From the NCBI GenBank assembly GCA_015060455.1, contig SUYM01000008.1, positions 29,442-92,578 of the forward strand: DNA of 63,137 bases. Reading direction: 5' to 3'. Within the stretch, counting starts at the first letter, position 1, and every line of letters begins with the position of its first letter. The position numbers and the translations under genes are program-made. The notes beneath the pieces were generated by a model, which saw only the letters and a program-made list of their open reading frames with translations, was not told where the DNA came from and did not search any database. This DNA comes from Bacteroidales bacterium (GTDB lineage: Bacteria > Bacteroidota > Bacteroidia > Bacteroidales > UBA932). This document shows, one piece after another, positions 7,120-16,936 of the stretch.

Positions 7120-8504
7120 TGGCAAACAGAATACCAAGAGTTCCGGTAAGGGAACAGGATCCGAAAGTGAGAGCGACCAACTTTGAGGAGGTCTGCTACG
7201 GATATAATGAGCAGGAGGCTCAACTTGAAGCGACAAGATGTCTTAACTGCAAGAATCCGCGCTGCGTGGGAGCATGTCCTGTGAGCGTGAAGATTCCTTC
7301 ATTCATAGCGGAAGTTGCAGCAGGCAATTTCACGAAGGCTGCCGAGATAATCGCAGAGGACTCGTCACTCCCTGCTATCTGCGGCCGTGTGTGCCCGCAG
7401 GAGACCCAGTGTGAGGGCAGTTGTATTCTCGGAGTCAAGGGCGAGCCTGTCGCTATCGGCAAACTTGAGCGCTTCGTGGCGGACTGGAGTCGTGAAAACG
7501 GTGGCGTAAAGCCTGTTGTAGCCCCAGCAAACGGCTATAAGGTTGCGGTGATCGGCAGCGGTCCTGCAGGTCTTGCCTGTGCTTCTGACCTTGCCAAACT
7601 CGGTTATGATGTGACAATTTTCGAGGCTCTTCACCGTCCGGGCGGTGTGTTGGAGTACGGTATCCCTGAGTTCCGTCTGCCGAAGGATAAGGTGGTTGCG
7701 GCGGAGATCGCTTCAGTGAAGGCTCTCGGCGTGAAGATCGAGACCAATGTGATTGCAGGCCGCACTGTCACTATCGACAGTCTGCTTGACGAAGAAGGCT
7801 TTGACGCAGTGTTTGTGGGATCAGGAGCAGGTCTCCCTCGTTTCATGAACATTCCTGGTGAACATTTCAACGGTGTGTTCTCCGCAAATGAGTTCCTTAC
7901 CAGAAACAACCTCATGAAGGCATATCGTGACGACTATGATACTCCTATCCATGCAGGAAAGAAGGTTGTCGTTGTAGGTGGAGGAAATGTGGCGATGGAC
8001 GCTGCACGTACGGCTCTTCGTCTGGGTGCCGAGACCACCATCGTATATCGTCGTACAGAAAAGGAACTTCCTGCACGTGTTGAGGAGGTTCATCACGCAA
8101 AGGAGGAGGGCATTCAGTTCGCAATGCTTACCAATCCTGTCGAGGTACTCGGAGACGAGAAGGGATGGGTGAAGGCAGTCAAGTGCATCCGTATGGAACT
8201 CGGCGAACCGGATGAAAGCGGACGTCGTTCTCCTGTGGAGATTCCAGGCTCGGAGTTCGAAATCGAGACAGATACAGTGATCATGTCACTTGGTACATCT
8301 CCTAACCCGCTTATCGCAAGGACGACGGCAGGTCTTGAGACCACACGCCGCGGCTGTCTGGTAGCAGACGAAAACGGAGCCACAACCCGCGCAGGAGTGT
8401 TTGCCGGCGGAGATGCAGTGACGGGAGCAGCGACCGTGATTCTCGCCATGGGAGCAGGTCGCAAGGCCGCCGCTGCGATACACGAATATATCACGAACAA
8501 ATAG
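7119..8504 (+). CDS. nfnB: Ferredoxin:NADP oxidoreductase large subunit (NfnB / GltA-like)
   Basis: NADPH-handling subunit of NfnAB, homologous to the small subunit of glutamate synthase. The 461 residues carry eight N-terminal cysteines for two [4Fe-4S] clusters (41, 44, 49, 53 and 88, 92, 98, 102). An FAD GSGPAG motif near 146 and a second GGGNVA nucleotide motif in the NADPH domain follow. I start it at 7119: the ATG overlaps the nfnA stop as TAATG, with a purine-rich GGGAGGGG just upstream. A longer frame from 7095 adds nothing conserved. No large glutamate synthase subunit is nearby, which argues for Nfn over GOGAT. Confidence 0.92.
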   Translation: MANRIPRVPVREQDPKVRATNFEEVCYGYNEQEAQLEATRCLNCKNPRCVGACPVSVKIPSFIAEVAAGNFTKAAEIIAEDSSLPAICGRVCPQETQCEGSCILGVKGEPVAIGKLERFVADWSRENGGVKPVVAPANGYKVAVIGSGPAGLACASDLAKLGYDVTIFEALHRPGGVLEYGIPEFRLPKDKVVAAEIASVKALGVKIETNVIAGRTVTIDSLLDEEGFDAVFVGSGAGLPRFMNIPGEHFNGVFSANEFLTRNNLMKAYRDDYDTPIHAGKKVVVVGGGNVAMDAARTALRLGAETTIVYRRTEKELPARVEEVHHAKEEGIQFAMLTNPVEVLGDEKGWVKAVKCIRMELGEPDESGRRSPVEIPGSEFEIETDTVIMSLGTSPNPLIARTTAGLETTRRGCLVADENGATTRAGVFAGGDAVTGAATVILAMGAGRKAAAAIHEYITNK

Positions 8505-8519
8505 CAGATACGCTTTCTG

Positions 8520-8558
8520 ATGATTACGGGGGTCAAATTGCTTGACCCCCGTAATCAT
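8520..8558. terminator. Strong bidirectional terminator
   Basis: A perfect 17-base-pair stem (8520-8536 with 8542-8558) and a 5-base loop sit between the convergent nfnB and permease genes. The stem is nearly symmetrical and can serve both strands. Confidence 0.9.
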
Positions 8559-9773
8559 TTAGTGGCGTTTACGATAGATATGCACAGGCAGAAGTGCTAT
8601 GAGATAGCCGATAAGCGTCACTCCGAAAACCGTCAGGAGGATGTCGCTCCATGACAGGATGATGGGATAGGCCTGAACTATGAACGCCCCCGGCATCTTT
8701 ATGAATCCGAAATGCTGCTGGGCGAGCGAGAATCCTATGCCGATGACGGAACCCGCTGCAAGTCCGACAAGCGAAATCATCCAGCCTTCAAGGACAAATA
8801 TTCTTTTGATAAGACTTTCGCGCGCACCGAGACTGCGGAGAGTCTGAATATCCTCCTTCTTCTCGATTATGAGCATGGACAGACTGCCGAAGATGTTGAA
8901 TGCTATGATTATGATGACGAATATCAGGATCATATAGATGGCAGCCTTCTCATATTTCATCATCTTGTACAGGGATTCGTTCTGCTGGAAACGGTCCTTG
9001 ACCTTGAACGATGGTCCGAGCCTTTCTGAAATCTCCTTCTGCAGCGCGGCGATCTCGTCAGCGGAGGTGCCCTCTGCCATGCGCAGTTCCACAGCGGAAA
9101 TCTCATCCGTATATTCAAGCAGTTCCTGCATCTTTTCTATCGGGATGATCATCAGTCTGTCGTCTATCTCGCTGCTGATGGAGAACAGACAAGAAGGCCA
9201 GACTTTGACGGATTCGATGGATGCGGCTGGATTGGACAGGGATATCTTGCGTGTCCTGGCAGGGAAATATATCTCGATCGGAGAAAGGAAACGGGGATTT
9301 ATGCCCATCTTATATGCTATTCCGGCTCCGACAGCCGCAAGGGGAACATCTCCGCGGTGCAACCGGAACTCTCCGTTATAGGCATGGTCCTTCAAAGGGG
9401 AATCTGCTTCATATATCCAATCGACACCCTTGACAAGAGCCAGTCCCTGCTGCCCGTCGTAACTGACGAACACCTGCTCCTGGAGCACCGTGCACATGCT
9501 CTCCACGCTTTCCTGCTCATATATCCAGTCATAGACCTCGCCCTCAGGGACAAAGACCTTTCCCTCGGCGGGTGTTATAAGCAGGTCAGGCTCGACATTG
9601 CTCATCATGGACTTGATAAGCGAGTCGAACCCGTTATATACAGACATTATTATGATTAGTGCCGCAGTTCCTATGGCCATACCGACAGCGCTTATCGCCG
9701 AGATGATGTTGATCACATTATGTGACTTCCTGGCGAAAAGATACCTTCCTGCTATGAACAGCGCTAATTTCAT
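8559..9773 (-). CDS. FtsX/LolC-E-like ABC transporter permease
   Basis: Inner-membrane permease of 404 residues. It has the MacB/LolC layout: one N-terminal helix (about 22-46), a large periplasmic domain, then three helices in the last third. In the family, such permeases work with a LolD-type ATPase in releasing lipoproteins to the outer membrane or in related envelope export. No ATPase gene is adjacent. It follows rbfA on the same strand, with a 99-base gap holding an inverted repeat pair. Calling it LolC or LolE precisely is not possible here. Confidence 0.85.
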   Translation of the reverse strand: MKLALFIAGRYLFARKSHNVINIISAISAVGMAIGTAALIIIMSVYNGFDSLIKSMMSNVEPDLLITPAEGKVFVPEGEVYDWIYEQESVESMCTVLQEQVFVSYDGQQGLALVKGVDWIYEADSPLKDHAYNGEFRLHRGDVPLAAVGAGIAYKMGINPRFLSPIEIYFPARTRKISLSNPAASIESVKVWPSCLFSISSEIDDRLMIIPIEKMQELLEYTDEISAVELRMAEGTSADEIAALQKEISERLGPSFKVKDRFQQNESLYKMMKYEKAAIYMILIFVIIIIAFNIFGSLSMLIIEKKEDIQTLRSLGARESLIKRIFVLEGWMISLVGLAAGSVIGIGFSLAQQHFGFIKMPGAFIVQAYPIILSWSDILLTVFGVTLIGYLIALLPVHIYRKRH

Positions 9774-9784
9774 ATCGTATGCAT

Positions 9785-9865
9785 GATTCTTCGCTGATGC
9801 TCAGAATGACAGTATGTAAACTTCTGTGGATTTTCCAATGTCATCCTGAACGAAGTGAAGGAACT
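9785..9865. repeat. Inverted pair of dispersed palindromic repeat
   Basis: One unit in reverse at 9785-9810 and one forward at 9840-9865, between rbfA and the permease gene. Each has the TCATNCTGA core; the forward unit ends in a GAAGGAACT-type variant. Confidence 0.75.
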
Positions 9866-9872
9866 GTCTTAC

Positions 9873-10223
9873 TTATTTTTTCAACAGTTCCTCGATATGC
9901 TCCACATAATCCAGAGAACTGTCGAGGTAGAATGCGATTTCAGGTACGATGCGCAGTTGCTTGCCGACCTTGGTGCCGAGTTCGCCGCGGAGGGCTCTGT
10001 TATTCTCGTCAAGGGCAGTCATCACGGCTTCCGCCTTCTCTGACGGGAATACGCTTATATATATCTTCGCAACAGAGAGGTCCGGGCTGATCTTCACGCC
10101 GCTCACGGACACGAGCGCGCCACCGAAGGCCGCCATGCCCTTGCTGCGGATGATCTCAGCCATCTCCTTCTGTATCTCCTTGGCAACCTTCAATTGCCTT
10201 GTACTCTCTATATTCTTTTCCAT
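9873..10223 (-). CDS. rbfA: Ribosome-binding factor A
   Basis: A 116-residue KH-type protein that binds the pre-30S subunit and assists 16S rRNA 5'-end maturation, notably in the cold. Length and sequence (SVSGVKISPDLSVAKIYISV, then RIVPEIAFYLDSSLDY) match RbfA throughout. It is first of a minus-strand pair with the FtsX-like permease; tyrS lies upstream on the same strand beyond another repeat pair. Confidence 0.93.
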   Translation of the reverse strand: MEKNIESTRQLKVAKEIQKEMAEIIRSKGMAAFGGALVSVSGVKISPDLSVAKIYISVFPSEKAEAVMTALDENNRALRGELGTKVGKQLRIVPEIAFYLDSSLDYVEHIEELLKK

Positions 10224-10236
10224 ATATTTTTACAAT

Positions 10237-10297
10237 GTCATTCTGAGCGAAGCGAAGAATCTTTATTGAAAAGATGCTTCACTGCGTTCAGCATGAC
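10237..10297. repeat. Inverted pair of dispersed palindromic repeat
   Basis: Forward unit 10237-10263 and inverted unit 10271-10297 are separated by 7 bases and can form a long imperfect hairpin between tyrS and rbfA. It may double as a terminator. Confidence 0.85.
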
Positions 10298-10299
10298 AG

Positions 10300-11589
10300 T
10301 TATGCGATTCTGATGATAAAGTAATTCTTCTTTCCCTTCTGCGCCAGAATATATTTTCCGTTGATGAACGATTCCTCTCCGATCTGCGCATTGATGTCAG
10401 AAACCTTCTCCTTGTCGATGCTCACACCGTTTGCCTGGATCATCTTGCGGCACTCTCCCTTTGAAGGGAATACTGCTGTCTCTCCTGCAAGAAGGTCGAT
10501 GACGCCCATAGGGAACTTTTCAGCCGCCACATCGAATGTAGGCACACCGTCAAACACTGCGAGGAACGTCTTCTCGTCGAGTGATTTCAACGCGTCCTTG
10601 GTCGCATTACCGAAGAGCATCTGCGAAGCCGCTACGGCGTTCTCATACTCGGCAGCACCGTGTACCATCGTCGTAACCTCCTTTGCAAGAAGTTTCTGAA
10701 GTTCACGACGCTCAGGTGCTTCTGAGTGAGCGGCGATTGCTGCCTCGATCTCTTCGCGCGAAAGCATAGTGAATATCTTGATGTATTTCTCTGCGTCAGA
10801 GTCGGATACATTCAGCCAGAACTGGTAGAACTGATATGGCGATGTGCGCTCCGGATCCAGCCAGATGTTGCCTTTCTCAGTCTTTCCGAACTTGCCTCCG
10901 TCTGCCTTTGTGATAAGGGGGCAGGTGAGTGCGAAGGCCTCCTTTCCGAGGATACGGCGGATAAGTTCCGAACCCGTGGTGATGTTGCCCCACTGGTCCG
11001 CACCGCCCATCTGGAGAGTACAGCCCATATTCTCATAGAGATAGAGGAAGTCGTATCCCTGAAGCAACTGGTAAGTGAACTCTGTGAACGACATTCCGTC
11101 GCGGGCCTCCCCGGAAAGTCTCTTCTTCACCGAATCCTTAGCCATCATGTAGTTGACGGTGATATGCTTTCCGATCTCGCGTGCAAAATCAAGGAAGGTG
11201 AAGTTCTTCATCCAGTCGTAATTGTTCACAAGTTCCGCCTTGTTGCCAGCCTCCGACTCGAAATCGAGGAACTTGCTCAGTTGTGCCTTTATGCATGCCA
11301 CGTTATGATTAAGAGTCTCCTCGTCCAGGAGATTTCTCTCCTGTGACTTCATCGACGGGTCTCCGATCATGCCGGTAGCACCTCCCACAAGGGCGATAGG
11401 CTTGTGACCGCAGTTCTGGAAATGTTTCAGAATCATTATGCTGACCATGTGACCGATATGCAGCGAGTCTGCTGTGGGGTCGATACCCACGTATGCCGCA
11501 GTCGAGCCTTCCATCAGTTTCTCCTCTGTCCCCGGCATGATGTCCTGGATCATGCCCCTCCACTTGAGTTCCTGTACAAAATTCTTCAT
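10300..11589 (-). CDS. tyrS: Tyrosyl-tRNA synthetase
   Basis: Class I aminoacyl-tRNA synthetase charging tRNA-Tyr; 429 residues with the chosen start. The HIGH signature is LHIGHM (44-47), the KMSKS loop appears as KFGKT in the middle of the protein, and an S4-like RNA-binding domain closes the C terminus. I start at 11589 ([13 protein letters not shown]), where family similarity begins. The upstream 11 codons of the open frame look like leader sequence. gltX lies directly upstream on the same strand, so two synthetases are neighbours. Confidence 0.95.
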   Translation of the reverse strand: MKNFVQELKWRGMIQDIMPGTEEKLMEGSTAAYVGIDPTADSLHIGHMVSIMILKHFQNCGHKPIALVGGATGMIGDPSMKSQERNLLDEETLNHNVACIKAQLSKFLDFESEAGNKAELVNNYDWMKNFTFLDFAREIGKHITVNYMMAKDSVKKRLSGEARDGMSFTEFTYQLLQGYDFLYLYENMGCTLQMGGADQWGNITTGSELIRRILGKEAFALTCPLITKADGGKFGKTEKGNIWLDPERTSPYQFYQFWLNVSDSDAEKYIKIFTMLSREEIEAAIAAHSEAPERRELQKLLAKEVTTMVHGAAEYENAVAASQMLFGNATKDALKSLDEKTFLAVFDGVPTFDVAAEKFPMGVIDLLAGETAVFPSKGECRKMIQANGVSIDKEKVSDINAQIGEESFINGKYILAQKGKKNYFIIRIA

Positions 11590-11616
11590 ATGTGTTGTCT
11601 TTTTATTATTCAGATA

Positions 11617-11645
11617 TCTCATTCGCTTCGCTCAGTCGATATGAC
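11617..11645 (-). repeat. Single inverted copy of dispersed palindromic repeat
   Basis: Read on the minus strand it starts GTCAT and contains CTGAGCGAAGCGAA. It lies in the short gltX-tyrS gap. Confidence 0.7.
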
Positions 11646-11660
11646 AGTATGGTGTTTCGC

Positions 11661-13298
11661 TCAGCAGCCGAGAGTCACCTTGATGAACTCTATGCGCCTT
11701 GCGAATTCCTCTTTGCCGATGAGGGTGACGATGTCGGCGATGCCAAGACCGTTAGAGCCGCCGACGAGAGCCAGGCGGAGGCAGTTCATTACCTTGCCCA
11801 TAGGCCATTCGTTGCCGCGGATATACTCTTCAAGAGGTCCTTCAAGGGCCTCTTTTGTAAATTCTCCTTCAAAGCCGAGAATGAAATCGGCAACCTTCAA
11901 TGCCAGTGTGTAGTTTTCCTCTTTCCAGAACTTGGCAGCATCCTTCTCGACAAATGATGTCGGTGCCACGAAGAGATATGGGGCGATGTCCCAGAAATCA
12001 GCAACGAATGTCGCACGCTCCTGAATCAGAGCGACGATCTTCTCGACATAGCCGCGTGAGAATATCCTGTTTTCAAAGTCTGCACCGCCTGCGGTCATAT
12101 TCGAGCCTGCTGTAAGTGCACATGCCGGGCAGTCAACTATCTGCAATCCTTTTGACTCAAGGACAGGGATGTATGCGTCAGTAAGTGAAGCCACATCCTT
12201 CATCCGCAGATACTCCTTGTTGAACCACTTTGCCTTGTCAGCATTGAAACGTGCTCCTGACTTGATGACTCTCTCCAATGAGAATGCTCCGGTCAGTTCC
12301 TCCAATGAGAAAAGTTCCTGATCGTTGCCCGGATTCCAGCCGAGCATTGCAAGCAGGTTCACGAAGGCCTCAGGGAAATATCCGTCCTCACGGTATCCGC
12401 GTGATACCTCGCCCTCTGCATTGACCCATTGAAGCGGGAATACAGGGAAACCGAGCCTGTCACCGTCACGCTTGCTGAGTTTGCCCTTTCCGTCTGGTTT
12501 GAGCAACAGGGACAGGTGGGCGAAACGCGGCTGAGTCTCAGTCCATCCGAATGCCTCATAAAGCAGATAGTGAAGCGGCAGCGAAGGCAGCCACTCCTCA
12601 CCGCGGATAACCTCCGTGATCTCCATGAGGTGGTCGTCCACGATGTTTGCAAGGTGGTATGTAGGCAGTTCATCAGCCCTTTTCCACAAAACCTTGTCAT
12701 CGAGTGTCGATGTGTTCACCTCTACATGACCGCGGATAAGGTCTTCCATTGCCACGACCCTGTTCTCAGGCATCTTGAAACGGATGGTCCAGTCGGTTCT
12801 CTCTTCAAGAAGCGCCTTCCACTCCGCCTCAGGCATCGAAAGCGAGTTGCGCAGACCCATGCGTGTGGTCTGTCCGTATATGAAGGTCTGACCGGCAGCC
12901 TCCATCTCGGCGCGCCTTGCACCAAGTTCTTCGGCCGTATCGAAAGCATAGTAGGCAAAGCCGTCAGCGACAAGTTGTTCCGCATATCTGCGGTAGATAG
13001 GCTTTCTCTGGCTCTGTCTGTATGGAGCGTGTGGATGACGCTCGGAAGCGGTCTCCACAACGTTGCCGGCAGCATCCACTCCTTCGTCAGGAACGATGCC
13101 GCACCAGTTCAATGCCTCTATGATATATTTCTCGGCTCCTGGTACAAACCTTTGTGAGTCAGTGTCTTCAATCCTTATGATAAAGTCACCTCCACGCTGT
13201 TTTGCGAAGAGGTAATTATATAAAGCGGTCCTTACGCCTCCCATGTGGAGCGGTCCTGTCGGTGATGGAGCAAATCTTACTCGTGTCTTTCTTGTCAT
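11661..13298 (-). CDS. gltX: Glutamyl-tRNA synthetase
   Basis: Class I synthetase that charges tRNA-Glu; 545 residues, a little longer than most bacterial GltX. The HIGH motif is HMGG at 18-21 within APSPTGPLHMGG, and the KMSKS loop is KLSKR at 273-277. The C-terminal part is the alpha-helical anticodon-binding domain. A -7 box upstream (13325-13332) gives it a promoter separate from the dcw cluster, which ends 43 bases earlier. It probably forms an operon with tyrS. Confidence 0.95.
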   Translation of the reverse strand: MTRKTRVRFAPSPTGPLHMGGVRTALYNYLFAKQRGGDFIIRIEDTDSQRFVPGAEKYIIEALNWCGIVPDEGVDAAGNVVETASERHPHAPYRQSQRKPIYRRYAEQLVADGFAYYAFDTAEELGARRAEMEAAGQTFIYGQTTRMGLRNSLSMPEAEWKALLEERTDWTIRFKMPENRVVAMEDLIRGHVEVNTSTLDDKVLWKRADELPTYHLANIVDDHLMEITEVIRGEEWLPSLPLHYLLYEAFGWTETQPRFAHLSLLLKPDGKGKLSKRDGDRLGFPVFPLQWVNAEGEVSRGYREDGYFPEAFVNLLAMLGWNPGNDQELFSLEELTGAFSLERVIKSGARFNADKAKWFNKEYLRMKDVASLTDAYIPVLESKGLQIVDCPACALTAGSNMTAGGADFENRIFSRGYVEKIVALIQERATFVADFWDIAPYLFVAPTSFVEKDAAKFWKEENYTLALKVADFILGFEGEFTKEALEGPLEEYIRGNEWPMGKVMNCLRLALVGGSNGLGIADIVTLIGKEEFARRIEFIKVTLGC

Positions 13299-13324
13299 AT
13301 CTGGTCTATTTCTGTTCTAACCCG

Positions 13325-13332
13325 CAAAGATA
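13325..13332 (-). promoter_or_regulatory. gltX -7 box
   Basis: Plus-strand caaagata reads TATCTTTG on the minus strand, 27 bases before the gltX ATG. The -33 element is not clear. Confidence 0.5.
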
Positions 13333-13340
13333 GGCATTTC

Positions 13341-14591
13341 TTAACTATTCTTGCCAGTTACAGGCTTTTTTCTGCGGATTGCCGCCGTATTTTCCAGTTC
13401 GCTCAGTTTGTTGCCTTCCGTCATACATACGACCGGAACCACCCCGCCGGCAAACAGGTCCTTCTTGCGGCCTGCGGCGTTGTTATATCCTATCTTTTCG
13501 TTCTTTATATCTTTTATTTCAAACTCCTCATGTGCTGCCGGACTGCATTCGTTATAACAAAAGTCAGCATCTATCTGGTAAATATTATCCATATCGCAAG
13601 GCAGGAGCATGCTCATCTGGATTCCAGTCACTATGACTGTGATGTTCACCTTGTCTCCGAACTCAGGATCTTCGTCAAAAACAAGTCCGCTCTTGAAATT
13701 GTTCGCCTTGCCAGTATATGTCTTGATAAGTTCATTAACCTTGCCATATTGTGTTGAGGTGACTCCCTTTTCGTTTTTGCCGACAGTGATGTTGATGAGG
13801 AAGTTGCGTGCCGTGCTCAGGTCATAGTCATTGAGCAGAGGAGACTTCAATGCCATCTTCACTGCATCTTCGATCCTGCTCTCTCCTGTGCCTTGTCCGC
13901 ATCCCATGAGTGCAAAGCCGCTGTCTTTCATCATGGTCTTGACATCCTTGAAATCGACGTTGATATAACCTCTCTTCTTGATGATCTCGGTTATGCCCCT
14001 TACGGCTGTGGCCAGTACCTCATCAGCCTTCGGGAAGGTGTCATGAAGAAGCAGGTCCCCATAAACTGAAAGCAGTTTCTCGTTGTCGATGATAAGCAGG
14101 CTGTCAACGTTCTTTTCAAGTTCATTGATGCCGTCGATGGCCTTGATCATGGTCTCGTTGCCCTGGCTTCTGAAAGGTATAGTTACCACTCCAACCGTCA
14201 GAATGCCTTTCTCTCTTGCCATCGCCGCAATCACTGGGGCCGCTCCGGTGCCTGTACCTCCTCCCATGCCGGCAGTGATGAACAGCATCTCTGTCCTTCC
14301 GCTGAGCACCTTCTGCTCGATCTCGTTCTGTGAGTTCAAGGCAGCATTACGCCCCTCTGTCGGATTGGTACCTGCTCCAAGACCTGTTCCAAGTTGTATC
14401 TTCACAGGCACATCGCACTTGCCCAGCGCCTGAGAGTCAGTGTTGCATACAACGAAGGTACATCCTTCGATCTTCTGGTTGTACATGTAGTTCACAGCAT
14501 TGCAGCCGCCGCCCCCGACACCGAGGACCTTGATTATCGAGTCTGTCTCCGGCACCCAGTCCGAAGGTATTACTTCCATATATTCTGTCAT
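13341..14591 (-). CDS. ftsZ: Cell division protein FtsZ
   Basis: Tubulin-like GTPase that forms the division ring. The GTP-binding signature GGGTGTGAAP is at about 110-119, preceded by the GVGGGGCNAVN loop near the N terminus. The protein is 416 residues with a variable tail after the globular domain. I start at 14591 (MTEYMEVIPSDW), 20 bases after ftsA. The longer frame from 14654 would run into ftsA and adds unconserved residues. It is the last gene of the dcw cluster. Confidence 0.96.
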   Translation of the reverse strand: MTEYMEVIPSDWVPETDSIIKVLGVGGGGCNAVNYMYNQKIEGCTFVVCNTDSQALGKCDVPVKIQLGTGLGAGTNPTEGRNAALNSQNEIEQKVLSGRTEMLFITAGMGGGTGTGAAPVIAAMAREKGILTVGVVTIPFRSQGNETMIKAIDGINELEKNVDSLLIIDNEKLLSVYGDLLLHDTFPKADEVLATAVRGITEIIKKRGYINVDFKDVKTMMKDSGFALMGCGQGTGESRIEDAVKMALKSPLLNDYDLSTARNFLINITVGKNEKGVTSTQYGKVNELIKTYTGKANNFKSGLVFDEDPEFGDKVNITVIVTGIQMSMLLPCDMDNIYQIDADFCYNECSPAAHEEFEIKDIKNEKIGYNNAAGRKKDLFAGGVVPVVCMTEGNKLSELENTAAIRRKKPVTGKNS

Positions 14592-14610
14592 GATGTTCTG
14601 TGATTTAAGT

Positions 14611-16146
14611 CTATTCGTTCGAGTCGTCCGCTGCAATATCCTGATACAGTTCAAGCAGCCCGTCTGTGACCGTCTTCTTGATCTTGGTGAAGGTTACCCT
14701 GATTATACTGTTGCCGCGTTTTTTCTTCTCCTTCTTTATCGGCTCCACTTTTTCCACTTCACTTTCCGGCCATATCGTACCCTGCGGATTATCCTCGGTT
14801 CCGGCCTCTCCGACCCCCTCGTTCTGCTGCTCCGGGACTTCTTCGTTCTGCTGCACCTTGACCTCTTCGGCATTGTCCTCCACGTTCATCTCCACAGTCA
14901 TCTCCCTTCCTGTCTCCGTGACCACTTCTGTCAGAATGCGGTTGGTTGAAGCCTCGACGGTGCAGCCGACCGTCCGGTCATTCAATGCGCTTATGAGCAG
15001 ACCCATTGATGCAGCCGATGACGGTTTGGCCACGTCTTCGCAGTCAATGCAGGAGAAGCATTTCTTGGGATTGCCGATTCTGACCTTGTATCCGGAGATG
15101 TCGTATATGAGGTTGCCCAGATTTGCAATCTTTGCACAGCCTCCGGTTACAACGATGCCGCTTCTGAGTTTGTCGGCAAAGCCGCTCTTCTCGATCTCGT
15201 AGAGTATTCCCATCATGATTTCCTCCACACGCGCAGTGATGATCTCAGACAGATATTTCACCGGCAACTGCTTGTCCGGCTCTATTCCGTTGCTCTTTAT
15301 GTGTATGATCTTGTCGCTGAGGCTCTGCAACTTGTCCGGCATGCATGCTCCGAATGCCTTCTTTATGTTTTCTGCGAGACTTTCGCTGATCTGGCATTCC
15401 GACTTGATGTCCTGGGTGATGTTCCTTCCACCGAACGGAATCGATGCGTAGTGGCGCATTATGTTGCCGTGATATATGGATACCGATGTGCAGCCGCCTC
15501 CGAAATCGACAAGCGCCACACCGTTTTCCATCTCGGAGTCTGTGAGCACTGCCTTTGCGGTGGATTCGGCTGTGAAATATTTGCGCATCGCTGCGATTCC
15601 GCATTTGCACATTACGGAATCTATCTTGCGAAGGTCATTCTTCTTGCCTATGAATATCTTGAAATTGCCTTCGAGGGTGTCGCTGGCCATTCCGATGATG
15701 TCGTTTTCAATAAGTTGAAAGTTCTCGCCGTCGGAAAATGACTGTGCGACCGCACCGAAGATGGCCTCCTTGCTCGTGTCCTGCAACGGATATATGGACA
15801 GTGCGAAGTCTTTGAGGGCGGCAATGTCCTCATTGGTGATGTCTGTGTCAACGCCTCTGTCATTGATGGTGGCATTGCTGTTCTCCTGATATACAGGGAA
15901 CTTTGGCATGCCCACTACCGCCTGGGTGATCTTTATGCCGAGGTCTTCTTCGGCTTGGCTGATGATCTGTGAAAGCGGCTGGGCAACGTGGGTGACGTTG
16001 AATACACTGCTGTACCTGATGCCGGAAGACGGTGTCTCCCTGTGATAGATTATCTGAGCGTCGTTACACATGACCTTGGCTACGGTCAGGGCAATCTTTG
16101 ACGATCCCAGATCAATCGCGACAATATTCTTTTCGTTCGTATCCAT
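14611..16146 (-). CDS. ftsA: Cell division protein FtsA
   Basis: Actin-like ATPase that tethers FtsZ to the membrane. The 511 residues begin with the phosphate loop IVAIDLGSSKIAL, and a GGGCTSVSIY loop lies mid-protein. The C-terminal region after about residue 390 is long, acidic and Glu/Gln-rich, followed by a basic stretch (KKEKKKRGNS) and an amphipathic end helix. This is longer than in E. coli FtsA (about 420 residues) and probably acts as a flexible linker to the membrane helix. It sits between ftsQ and ftsZ as usual. Confidence 0.95.
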   Translation of the reverse strand: MDTNEKNIVAIDLGSSKIALTVAKVMCNDAQIIYHRETPSSGIRYSSVFNVTHVAQPLSQIISQAEEDLGIKITQAVVGMPKFPVYQENSNATINDRGVDTDITNEDIAALKDFALSIYPLQDTSKEAIFGAVAQSFSDGENFQLIENDIIGMASDTLEGNFKIFIGKKNDLRKIDSVMCKCGIAAMRKYFTAESTAKAVLTDSEMENGVALVDFGGGCTSVSIYHGNIMRHYASIPFGGRNITQDIKSECQISESLAENIKKAFGACMPDKLQSLSDKIIHIKSNGIEPDKQLPVKYLSEIITARVEEIMMGILYEIEKSGFADKLRSGIVVTGGCAKIANLGNLIYDISGYKVRIGNPKKCFSCIDCEDVAKPSSAASMGLLISALNDRTVGCTVEASTNRILTEVVTETGREMTVEMNVEDNAEEVKVQQNEEVPEQQNEGVGEAGTEDNPQGTIWPESEVEKVEPIKKEKKKRGNSIIRVTFTKIKKTVTDGLLELYQDIAADDSNE

Positions 16147-16156
16147 ATATATGACT

Positions 16157-16936
16157 TTATTTGCAGATAATCTGATTCCTGTATCTTAGATCCACCGATG
16201 TGTAGGTCTGTCTTCCCGCATGGGGAACGATTGCCTTATAGTATCTTTCAATCCTCTCGAACTTGCCTTCAATTTCGTCAGGCTTTCCGATGAGGAACTT
16301 CTCCTGACCCTCGCGCGGGATAAGGATGATATCCTCGTCCTCATTCACATGTATCTGTACGATGATCCTCTTCCATTCTTTGTCAGCCTCGATGAAATTC
16401 ACCATTCTTATGGTTTTATTCAGCCATTCTATCTCATCAGGGTCAGTCAGTTTGCCCTTCTGTCCTTTCTGAAAGTTTATCGGGATGTTTCCATCTACAA
16501 TCTGTACATGTGATGCAAATGCAGGCTGTAAAGGGAATATATATCCGTTCTCATCAGCATAGAATCCGACATTTCCCTTCTGGAAGCGCACAACTGGCCT
16601 TCTTTGAGAAATCTCGATGTTCAGGGTGCTGTCCTTGGTCGTATAGGCCTGACTTTTCAGAACTGCGTTTCTGTTGTCTATGATTTCCTCTATCCTTCCC
16701 AAGTCTATATCATCCACCGGAGTGCCTATGACATTCCCATATTCCCTGAGCAGATCGGCCCTTATCTGTCTGGACGACACAAGACGGTTGTCCGTGCTGT
16801 CCTTGATGGTAATCACTACCTTTCTGCAAAGGATCTGCTCCCTGTCCTTCCTGCCGGCGATAAATGCACAGATTATGCATGCGGCAATCAAGGCTCCGCA
16901 TAATCCCAGCAATGTATATTTCAGAATCCTGTTCAT
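16157..16936 (-). CDS. ftsQ: Cell division protein FtsQ
   Basis: Bitopic division protein of 259 residues: a short cytoplasmic tip, one membrane helix (about 7-28), then a periplasmic POTRA-like and beta domain. Sequence similarity of FtsQ is low in general, so the call rests on topology, length and position between murC and ftsA. Its start overlaps the murC stop by 4 bases (ATGA), indicating translational coupling. Confidence 0.88.
   Translation of the reverse strand: MNRILKYTLLGLCGALIAACIICAFIAGRKDREQILCRKVVITIKDSTDNRLVSSRQIRADLLREYGNVIGTPVDDIDLGRIEEIIDNRNAVLKSQAYTTKDSTLNIEISQRRPVVRFQKGNVGFYADENGYIFPLQPAFASHVQIVDGNIPINFQKGQKGKLTDPDEIEWLNKTIRMVNFIEADKEWKRIIVQIHVNEDEDIILIPREGQEKFLIGKPDEIEGKFERIERYYKAIVPHAGRQTYTSVDLRYRNQIICK

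Noticed and set aside
6256..8504. Sulfide dehydrogenase or glutamate synthase as the main call
   Set aside because: The paired FAD/NAD subunit with Asp+3Cys [2Fe-2S] site and the GltA-like subunit fit Nfn best; no large GOGAT subunit is nearby.
10726..11346. 206-codon plus-strand frame opposite tyrS
   Set aside because: Antisense shadow of tyrS without any recognisable feature.
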